In this document: positions 58,182 through 64,000 of the stretch, piece by piece | Position numbering within the stretch: position 1 is the stretch's first letter | How the letters are laid out: each line of letters begins with the position of its first letter | Assembly: GCF_900119315.1 (NCBI RefSeq) | Contig: NZ_LT827010.1 | Coordinates: 5,861,001 to 5,925,000 of the forward strand | Direction of reading: 5' to 3' | Origin: Actinoplanes sp. SE50/110 | GTDB taxonomy: Bacteria; Actinomycetota; Actinomycetes; Mycobacteriales; Micromonosporaceae | DNA: 64,000 bases | Made by a program: the position numbers and the translations under genes | Notes under the pieces: model-generated | What the model saw: the letters and a program-made list of their open reading frames with translations, nothing else | Told to the model about the DNA's origin: nothing | The model's database searches: none

Positions 58182-58424
58182 ATGACGGATGAGGACGACC
58201 TCGCCTTCGCGGCGGTGCGGGCCCGGGTGCGGGCCGGCGAGTGCCTGGCTCTCTACCGGCACGGGTTCTCCCTCGCGTCGTGGCTGCGGCGGTGGGTGCG
58301 GGGAGAGCTGTCCCTGCCCCTGCTGATCACCGACGAGGAGACCGGCGTCTGGCGTCACGAGACGGAGGCCGACCGGGCGACCAGGCCGGGCGGCCGTCCC
58401 GGGGCCGCGGGGACGGCCATCTGA
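58182..58424 (+). CDS. Small hypothetical protein
   Basis: An 80-residue protein (MTDEDDLAFAAVRARVRAGE, then YRHGFSLASWLRRWVRGELS). No domain is recognised; a short amphipathic segment is central. It ends 10 bp before a hairpin that probably serves both strands. Confidence 0.5.
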   Translation: MTDEDDLAFAAVRARVRAGECLALYRHGFSLASWLRRWVRGELSLPLLITDEETGVWRHETEADRATRPGGRPGAAGTAI

Positions 58425-58433
58425 CGGCCGGCG

Positions 58434-58465
58434 CCCGGCCATCCGGGGTGGGCCGGATGGCCGGG
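58434..58465. terminator. Bidirectional terminator between convergent genes
   Basis: CCCGGCCATCCGG and CCGGATGGCCGGG form a perfect 13-bp stem with a six-base loop. It lies 10 bp past the plus-strand stop at 58424 and 9 bp past the minus-strand stop at 58474. Confidence 0.85.
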
Positions 58466-58473
58466 TGGGCCGC

Positions 58474-59006
58474 TCACCCGATCCGGCGCAGGCGGGCGGC
58501 GGTCCGCTCGGGGGTGGTGTCGCTGATCCAGGCGTCCAGCACGGTCCGGGCCCGGCGCGGGCTCAGACCGCCGAACGACCCCTTCGGGGCCGACGAAAAA
58601 CACACGACTTCGGTACGTCCGTTCGCGGGCCGCACCGGCCAGAGCGGATCGCCGTCGACCAGGTCCGCGGTGCCCCCGTTGCGGGGTGAGAAGGACGGGA
58701 ACCGGTTCTCGAAGACGACCACGTCGTAGTCGGCCTCGGCGATCTCGGTCGGGAAGCCGCCCGGCCCGGTCGGGGCGAGCGGGTCCCGGTCGGCCGGTGG
58801 CATGAAGGTCCGGTCGTTGCGGTGCGCCGCCATCGCGATCCACTCGCCGGTCAGCGGTCGTAGCGGACCTGCGCCCCGCCCCGGAGCACCTCCTCGGCCG
58901 GTGGCAGCGGCCGGGTGTCGACCGCCTCCCGGGTGACCCCCGCGGAGACGTCGTCGAAGTAGATGATCTCCCGGCCGTCGGCCATCCGCCGCGACGTCCT
59001 GCGTAC
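58474..59006 (-). pseudogene. galT: Decayed galactose-1-phosphate uridylyltransferase gene
   Basis: The start of GalT (VRRTSRRMADGREIIYFDD, then PLPPAEEVLRGGAQVRYDR) is read in the GH35 frame down to the stop at 58851. One base later, in another frame, the protein continues LTGEWIAMAAHRNDRTFMPP, then DYDVVVFENRFPSFSP and EVVCFSSAPKGSFGGLSP. So one base has been lost near 58855. That second frame ends RTVLDAWISDTTPERTAARL plus RRIG. The last part resembles the normal GalT C-terminus, joined directly to residue about 170 of the protein, so roughly 200 codons including the active-site HPHGQ are missing. A terminator follows 9 bp later. The gene cannot make an active enzyme. Confidence 0.8.
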
Positions 59007-61277
59007 CGGGTGCTCGTCCACCCGCTCGGTCGTCACGCGGCGGCCGGTCACCCGGATCGCGTCGACGGCGAGCAGCTGGGACCCGGCGGCGACCAGCCGG
59101 TCGCGGGCCGCCGAGGGCAGCGCGACGCTGGAGACGGTGGCCAACGGCAGCAGGTGCAGGGTGAGCCGGGCGCCGGCCCGGTAGCCGGCGTCGACCAGGT
59201 TGACCTGCCAGGCCGAGCCGTCCCAGAACCGGTCGGTGACCGGTACGCCGTCGAGGCGCAGCTCCCCGGCGTCGCCGGCCCAGTCGATGCGCAGCAGGGC
59301 GTCCTGCTCGGGGTCGGCGGCCCAGTCCGGCAGGTGCAGCTCGTGGACCGCGGCGTGCTCGTCGAAGGCGGCCCGGCCGGGGGCGGAGGCACGGCCGTCG
59401 TGCTTGCCGTACGACGCGGGCACGGTGGTGGCGGCGCGTACCTCGGTGGTGGCCACGGCGACGCTGACCGGGCGGGGTGCGGGCTCGACCGGTAGGAGGG
59501 CGAAGGCTCGGACGGCCGGGTCGTAACGGCGTACCGCGGCAATCGCAGCGGTCTTGACCACGATCTTCCCGGTCGCGTCCCACTGCAGTTCGTCGTCGCT
59601 GAGCAGGAGCCGGCGGCCGCCGGCCTCGGTGACCCAGATCGAGGCGGCCGTGTCGGCCGGCAGCACCAGGATGTCGAGCGCGCCGTCGGCGGTCTCGACC
59701 CGCAGCGGCTCGGCGCCGGGCGTGTGTTCCCGATCGGAAACGGCCACCACGGCGGGGATGCCGGCCTCGGCGAGCAGCACCAGCGTGGGCACCGTGCCGG
59801 GGAGCACGGTGAGCGCCGAGGCGGTGGCCCAGTCGATCCGGACGCCGCCGACGGTCAGGCCGACCGGCCAGCGGGCCAGCGTGCCGGCCGGGATGTCCAC
59901 CGGCCGGGAGGGGAATTCCACGCTCCGCTCGCCGAGGTCGACCCGGAAGCGGGCGCCGCGGTAGGTGTCGAGCGGGAAGTACGGCTGGTGCCAGGCGAGG
60001 AAGACGAAACCGCTGGTGCCGTCGCTGCGCAGCGCCCAGCGCAGGGTGGAGCTGTCCTCGACGCCGTCCGGGCGGGTCTCGGGCAGACTGGACGGCATCT
60101 CCGCGAGCTGATGACCGAAAGCGGTCAGAAAGATGTGCTGGCGGCGGAGTTCGGCGTGGCTTTCCGCGAGCACGCCGGCCTCGCCGATCGGGGCGTGGAA
60201 GTCGTAGCCCAGGCGCGGCAGATCGTTCGGGTAGCCGGTGGCGTGCGACTCCTGCATGCCGTCCGGACCGGCCGGGTTGGTGCCGCCGGCGTACATGTAG
60301 TAGCCCTGCCAGGCCGACCCGTTGCCGATCTTGCAATGCGCGATGGTGGCCACGTCGAGCGCGGTGGGCAGCGGGCGGCGGTGGTACGCGGTCGCCATCC
60401 CGCCGGCGAGCTCGCAGGTGGCGGCCGGGAACTCCGCGGACGGGGTGCGCGGGCCACCCTTGGCCGCCTCGATGTTCTGCGCGCGGCGCACGTCGGCGCC
60501 GATCCCCGGGTCGTCCCAGACGTGCGAGAAGAAGTAGTGGTCGCGGAAGTTCGGCGCCCAGGGCGAGTCCGAGTCGACCCAGAAGCCGTCACCGTAGCCG
60601 CCGTAGAGCGGCAGCACCTCCTCGTCGGGCAGCTCGGCGCTGTCCCAGGCGGTGGCGGTCCAGATCGGCGCGGCCAGGCCGGCGTCGCGGGCCATCCGCT
60701 TGAGCGTGCGCAGGTGCTCGGGGTCGGTGTACAGCTCGTTCTCGATCTGGATGCCCAGGATCTCGCGGGTGCCGATTTCGCCGCCGATCCGGTCGAACCA
60801 CTCGGTGACCATCGCGAGGTAGTCGGGATCGTCGGTGCGGTGCCGGACCGGGGCCTGCTGAACCCAGTCGGGAAAACCGCCGTTGCGGCTCTCGGCGTGC
60901 ACCCACGGGCCGATCCGCAGCACCACGTCGAGGCCGGTCGCGGCGGCCAGGTCGACGAACGCGGCGACGTCGAGGTTGCCGTCGAAGCGGTAGACGCCGG
61001 GGGCCGGCGAGTGGTGCAGCCAGAACAGGTAGCTGGCCACCACGGTGACACCGCCGGCCTTCATCTGGCGCAGGCGCTCGGCCCAGCGGTGCCGCGGCAC
61101 CCGGCTGTAGTGCAGCTCGCCGGAGACCGGGACGACCGGGACGCCGTTCCTGGTCAGGTAGCGGTTGGTGAGGGACACGCCCGGCCGGACGTCCTCGTCG
61201 TTGCTCATCCGCGGCCGGCGCAGCGGCGTCGTCCAGGGTTGGTGGCGCACGGAGAGCGGCGCCGTCGGTTCGGGCAC
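58851..61277 (-). CDS. GH35 beta-galactosidase, reading into galT remnant
   Basis: An 808-codon ORF. Residues about 24-380 form the GH35 catalytic barrel: VSLTNRYLTRNGVPVVPVSG start, WVHAESRNGGFPDWV, and ILGIQIENELYTDPEHLRTL with the acid/base Glu. The middle and C-terminal beta domains follow (WPVGLTVGGVRIDWA, DWAGDAGELRLDGVPVTDRF). No signal peptide, so it is cytoplasmic and acts on imported galactosides. The last 51 residues belong to GalT, not GH35, showing that the normal stop has been lost. GTG 61277 has GAGGGG five bases upstream. It faces an ABC importer across a region with twin operators. Confidence 0.9.
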   Translation of the reverse strand: MPEPTAPLSVRHQPWTTPLRRPRMSNDEDVRPGVSLTNRYLTRNGVPVVPVSGELHYSRVPRHRWAERLRQMKAGGVTVVASYLFWLHHSPAPGVYRFDGNLDVAAFVDLAAATGLDVVLRIGPWVHAESRNGGFPDWVQQAPVRHRTDDPDYLAMVTEWFDRIGGEIGTREILGIQIENELYTDPEHLRTLKRMARDAGLAAPIWTATAWDSAELPDEEVLPLYGGYGDGFWVDSDSPWAPNFRDHYFFSHVWDDPGIGADVRRAQNIEAAKGGPRTPSAEFPAATCELAGGMATAYHRRPLPTALDVATIAHCKIGNGSAWQGYYMYAGGTNPAGPDGMQESHATGYPNDLPRLGYDFHAPIGEAGVLAESHAELRRQHIFLTAFGHQLAEMPSSLPETRPDGVEDSSTLRWALRSDGTSGFVFLAWHQPYFPLDTYRGARFRVDLGERSVEFPSRPVDIPAGTLARWPVGLTVGGVRIDWATASALTVLPGTVPTLVLLAEAGIPAVVAVSDREHTPGAEPLRVETADGALDILVLPADTAASIWVTEAGGRRLLLSDDELQWDATGKIVVKTAAIAAVRRYDPAVRAFALLPVEPAPRPVSVAVATTEVRAATTVPASYGKHDGRASAPGRAAFDEHAAVHELHLPDWAADPEQDALLRIDWAGDAGELRLDGVPVTDRFWDGSAWQVNLVDAGYRAGARLTLHLLPLATVSSVALPSAARDRLVAAGSQLLAVDAIRVTGRRVTTERVDEHPVRRTSRRMADGREIIYFDDVSAGVTREAVDTRPLPPAEEVLRGGAQVRYDR

Positions 61278-61301
61278 GAGGACCCCTCTTTCCGTTGGGA
61301 C

Positions 61302-61315
61302 TGTAACCGGTCACA
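61302..61315. promoter_or_regulatory. LacI-type operator, GH35 side
   Basis: TGTAACCGGTCACA is a 14-bp palindrome with one mismatch and a central CCGG. It lies 25 bp before the GH35 start and just downstream of the minus-strand -10 box. An identical copy lies at 61392-61405. Confidence 0.8.
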
Positions 61316-61332
61316 GGCTGGCAGGGCCGAAC

Positions 61333-61361
61333 GATACACAGGCGTAACGGGTCGGAAGCAA
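61333..61361 (-). promoter_or_regulatory. Promoter of the GH35 gene
   Basis: On the minus strand TTGCTT (61361-61356) and TGTATC (61338-61333) are separated by 17 bp, followed by the operator at 61302-61315. Confidence 0.5.
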
Positions 61362-61365
61362 GGGC

Positions 61366-61397
61366 TTGACACACGGACGTAACGCCAGCACTGTAAC
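61366..61397 (+). promoter_or_regulatory. Promoter of the importer operon
   Basis: A consensus -35 box TTGACA is at 61366-61371. The -10 region is weak: CACTGT at 17 bp or TGTAAC at 20 bp spacing, both overlapping the second operator. Confidence 0.45.
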
Positions 61398-61405
61398 CGG
61401 TCACA
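61392..61405. promoter_or_regulatory. LacI-type operator, importer side
   Basis: TGTAACCGGTCACA, identical to the copy 90 bp away. The flanking bases AC and GGC are also the same. It overlaps the -10 area of the importer promoter. Confidence 0.8.
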
Positions 61406-61451
61406 GGCATCGACCGAGGGCCCCGCCCGGCGCGCCTATCAAGGAGGACCC

Positions 61452-62762
61452 ATGAAGAAGACCCTTGCCCCGTTGCTGGCCACCCTGACCGCGGCGGCCC
61501 TGCTGACCATCGCCGCCTGCAGCTCGTCTGACGACAAAGCTGACGATACGACCGGCACCGGGAAGGTCGCGCTGACCTACTGGAGTTGGGCGCCGAACAT
61601 GGACAAGGTCGTCGCGGCCTGGAACTCCAGCCACCCGGACATCCAGGTGACGGTCAACAAGCAGGATGGTGGCGACCCGGCCGTCACCAAGCTGCTGACC
61701 GCGATCAAGGCCGGCTCCGGCGCCCCGGACGTGATGCAGGCGGAATACCAGAAGATCCCCACTCTGGTCTCCGCCGACGCGCTCGCCGACATCGCCAAGG
61801 AGGTCGGCGGGCTCAAGGACAGGTTCCCGGCCGCCACCTGGAACAGCGTCACCCTGGGCTCGGACGCCGTCTACGGCGTCCCGCAGGACTCCGGGCCGTT
61901 GATGTTCTTCTACCGCTCGGACGTCTTCGAGAAGAATGGGCTGACCGCCCCGAAGACCTGGGACGAGTACGCCGCGGACGCCCAGAAGATCCACAAGGCG
62001 AACGCCGAGCAGTACATCGGCACCTTCTCGGCGACCGACGCGGGCCTGTTCACCGGCCTCGCCCAGCAGGCCGGCGCGTCCTGGTGGGGCGTGAACGGCC
62101 AGTCCTGGACGGTCAACGTCAACGACCCCGCCACCCAGAAGGTCGCCGCCTACTGGGGTGGCCTGGTGGAGAAGGGCGTCGTCGACAACAAGCCGATGTA
62201 CACCCCGGAGTGGAACGCCGCGCTCAACGACGGCTCCCAGGTCGGCTGGGTCTCCGCGGTCTGGGCGCCGGGCGTGCTCGAGGGCAGCGCCAAGGACACC
62301 AAGGGCAAGTGGAAAGCCGCCCCGATGCCGCAGTGGGACGCCGCCAGCCCGGCGACCGGCAACTGGGGTGGCTCGGCGACCAGCGTGACCAGCCAGAGTA
62401 AGCACCCCAAGGAAGCCGCGCAGTTCGTCTCCTGGCTGAACAGCGACCCGGCCGCGATCAAGCTGCTGGCCACCACCGCCAACGTGTACCCCGCCGCGAA
62501 CGACGCCACCGCCGCGCTCACCACACCGCCGGCCTTCTTCGCCGACCAGGCCGACTTCTACACGATCGCGGGTGAGGCGGCCAAGCAGACCAGGCCGTTC
62601 ACCTACGGCCCGAACGTGAACGTGGCGTACTCCGCGTTCAACGACGCCTTCGGCAGGGCCGCCGAGTCGAAGAAGGCGGCCGCCTTCACCGCGTCGCTGG
62701 CCACCATCCAGAAGGCCACCGTGGACGACATGAAGAACAACGGTTTCACCGTCGCCGGCTGA
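61452..62762 (+). CDS. ABC importer substrate-binding lipoprotein
   Basis: A 436-residue family 1 sugar-binding lipoprotein. Signal MKKTLAPLLATLTAAALLTI then lipobox IAAC, followed by an acidic Ser/Asp linker. The body shows LTYWSWAPNMDKVVAAWNSS, SGAPDVMQAEYQKIPTLVSA, DSGPLMFFYRSDVF and QAGASWWGVNGQSW. Given the GH35 enzyme opposite, a beta-galactoside is the likely ligand. AAGGAGG precedes the ATG. A hairpin lies between it and the permease. Confidence 0.93.
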   Translation: MKKTLAPLLATLTAAALLTIAACSSSDDKADDTTGTGKVALTYWSWAPNMDKVVAAWNSSHPDIQVTVNKQDGGDPAVTKLLTAIKAGSGAPDVMQAEYQKIPTLVSADALADIAKEVGGLKDRFPAATWNSVTLGSDAVYGVPQDSGPLMFFYRSDVFEKNGLTAPKTWDEYAADAQKIHKANAEQYIGTFSATDAGLFTGLAQQAGASWWGVNGQSWTVNVNDPATQKVAAYWGGLVEKGVVDNKPMYTPEWNAALNDGSQVGWVSAVWAPGVLEGSAKDTKGKWKAAPMPQWDAASPATGNWGGSATSVTSQSKHPKEAAQFVSWLNSDPAAIKLLATTANVYPAANDATAALTTPPAFFADQADFYTIAGEAAKQTRPFTYGPNVNVAYSAFNDAFGRAAESKKAAAFTASLATIQKATVDDMKNNGFTVAG

Positions 62763-62770
62763 TCCCCCCG

Positions 62771-62805
62771 CCGGGGCGGGACGCTCCCCCTGCGTTCCGC
62801 CCCGG
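62771..62805 (+). terminator. Intercistronic hairpin after the binding-protein gene
   Basis: CCGGGGCGGGACGC pairs with GCGTTCCGCCCCGG (one G-T pair) around a seven-base loop. In sugar operons such stems usually reduce downstream transcription or stabilise the binding-protein mRNA, giving more binding protein than permease. Confidence 0.6.
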
Positions 62806-62829
62806 TCCTGTCCACGGAAGGTTGCGGCG

Positions 62830-63753
62830 ATGTCGCGAACCACCTCAGTCAACCGCACCGCCGGCGTCCCGTACGCCTTCCTCGCGCCCGGCCTGCTGCT
62901 GGTCACCCTGTTCCTGGCCGCCCCGGTCGCCTACACCGGCTATCTGAGCCTGCGCAAGGTGAAGGTCAGCGGCCTCGGCCTGGGTGCCAGGTCACGCACC
63001 GAGGTGTGGGCCGGGCTGAGCAACTACGCCCGGTCGATGACCGACCCCGACTTCCTGCCCAGCGTCTACCGGATCCTCGGGTACGGCCTGATCGTGGTCC
63101 CCACCATGCTCGGCCTGGCGCTGCTGATGGCGCTGCTGCTGGACGCCGGGCGGACCCGGCCGACGATCGGCGCCTTCGCCCGGATCTCGATCTTCCTGCC
63201 CTACGCGGTACCGGCCGTCGTGGCGTCGGTGCTCTGGGGCTTCCTGTACCTGCCCCGGGTCAGCCCGTTCAGCTACGCGCTGGAGCAGGCCGGGATCCAT
63301 CCCCCGGAGCTGCTCTCCTCGTCCTGGGTGCTGTACGCGGTCGCCAACGTCGCGGTCTGGGGCGGCACCGGCTTCAACATGATCGTCCTCTACACCGCAC
63401 TGCGCGCCGTGCCGACCAGCCTGTACGAGTCGGCCCGGATCGACGGCGCCACCGAGTTCGCGATCGCCTGGCGGATCAAGATCCCGATCGTGCTGCCCTC
63501 GCTGATCATGACATTCGTCTTCTCGCTGATCGCGACGCTGCAGGTGTTCGCCGAGCCGATCACGCTGAAGCCGCTGAGCAACACGATCTCGTTCACCTGG
63601 ACGCCGCTGATGAAGGTGTACCGGGACGCGTTCGTCCGCAACGACATCTACGCCGCGGCCGCCACCTCGGTGGTCATCGCGGTGGCCACCTTCCTGCTGT
63701 CCTTCGGCTTCCTCAAGCTCGTCGGCCGTCGCGCGTTCAACCAGGAGGACTGA
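62830..63753 (+). CDS. Sugar ABC importer permease (MalF type)
   Basis: A 307-residue permease with about six hydrophobic segments, starting PYAFLAPGLLLVTLFLAAPV. The EAA loop is LYESARIDGATEFAIAWRIK near residue 199. It follows the binding protein by 67 bp and its stop overlaps the next start by one base. Confidence 0.92.
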   Translation: MSRTTSVNRTAGVPYAFLAPGLLLVTLFLAAPVAYTGYLSLRKVKVSGLGLGARSRTEVWAGLSNYARSMTDPDFLPSVYRILGYGLIVVPTMLGLALLMALLLDAGRTRPTIGAFARISIFLPYAVPAVVASVLWGFLYLPRVSPFSYALEQAGIHPPELLSSSWVLYAVANVAVWGGTGFNMIVLYTALRAVPTSLYESARIDGATEFAIAWRIKIPIVLPSLIMTFVFSLIATLQVFAEPITLKPLSNTISFTWTPLMKVYRDAFVRNDIYAAAATSVVIAVATFLLSFGFLKLVGRRAFNQED

Positions 63754-64000
63754 TGAAGACCGGTAGGATCGCCACCACCCTGCTGCTGCTCGGCGCCGCG
63801 TACTGCCTGTTCCCGGTGATCTGGGTGGTGATCGCGTCGAGCAAGAGCGCCGGGGAGCTGTTCGCCACCTTCACCCTGGCGCCGAGCACCCACCTGTTCG
63901 ACAACCTGGCCGACCTGAGCGACTACCGCAACGGGCTGTACTGGCGCTGGATGGCCAACACCGCCCTGTACGCCGGGGTCGGCGCGGGTGTCTCCACATT
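63753..64000 (+). CDS. Sugar ABC importer permease (MalG type), cut by the window edge
   Basis: The first 82 codons are visible: MKTGRIATTLLLLGAAYCLF is the first membrane segment, then VIWVVIASSKSAGELFATFT as in MalG-type permeases, and the beginning of a second segment. CAGGAGG precedes the ATG. It completes the galactoside importer; the EAA loop lies beyond the window. Confidence 0.85.
   Translation, partial: MKTGRIATTLLLLGAAYCLFPVIWVVIASSKSAGELFATFTLAPSTHLFDNLADLSDYRNGLYWRWMANTALYAGVGAGVST

Noticed and set aside
58474..58854. Programmed frameshift joining the two GalT frames
   Set aside because: No slippery heptamer is seen at the junction, and the downstream protein lacks the active site, so simple decay is the better explanation.

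Overview
The window is very GC-rich (roughly 70 percent or more by eye), with strong C/G in third codon positions, many GTG starts and many ATGA/GTGA gene overlaps. Together with SigE-type and ECF-style regulation, a PucR/desaturase module, PPK2 and abundant LacI regulators, this points to a filamentous actinomycete of the Micromonosporaceae, most likely Actinoplanes-like (inference; no rRNA or tRNA gene is present). About 65 genes can be supported. There are no transposases, integrases, phage genes or CRISPR arrays, so this reads as ordinary chromosome rich in carbohydrate-use loci.

Layout. 1-6347: a partial secreted protein, a Ser/Thr kinase, a LacI regulator, a GlxA-type regulator coupled to a divergent GAPDH paralogue, and another LacI regulator. 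6371-13456: mostly uncharacterised membrane or secreted proteins, including a 714-residue membrane protein and a secreted protein built from three 97-residue modules. 13652-25859: a coherent pectin/hexuronate island. One arm (minus strand) holds a Gfo/Idh oxidoreductase, uxaC, a fructuronate-reductase-type dehydrogenase, a second Gfo/Idh oxidoreductase, a cupin and a pectate lyase. The other arm (plus strand) holds a LacI repressor, a sugar ABC importer and a YesL-type membrane protein. Between them lies a control region with two near-identical LacI-type operators and two recognisable promoters. 25968-27694: divergent Lrp-type regulator and alanine dehydrogenase.

27891-38682: a lipoprotein, a two-component system with a membrane protein, a PucR-type regulator divergent from a ferredoxin reductase plus fatty-acid desaturase pair, a hydrolase, a methyltransferase and unknowns. 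39003-44294: a five-gene operon (PfkB kinase, two permeases, binding protein, GH4 glycosidase). 44338-53414: a Phd-like protein, a DinB-like protein, a LysR remnant, GAF protein and chemoreceptor, a PARG-like protein, an Ntn-hydrolase-like protein, a ferric-reductase-like flavocytochrome, and a SigE-family sigma factor with its membrane-anchored partner. 53577-58424: a TAXI-type TRAP transporter, PPK2 and small membrane proteins. 58474-64000: a galactoside locus with a GH35 beta-galactosidase that reads into the remains of a galT gene, divergent from an ABC importer, with twin operators between them.

The most unusual items are the decayed galT fused to the GH35 gene, a 38-bp tandem duplication that creates a chain of ATGA-linked mini-ORFs, the fully readable bidirectional control region of the uronate island, several short tandem repeats (21, 27, 36 and 38 bp), and the three-module secreted protein. 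I did not find a clearly new multi-gene system.
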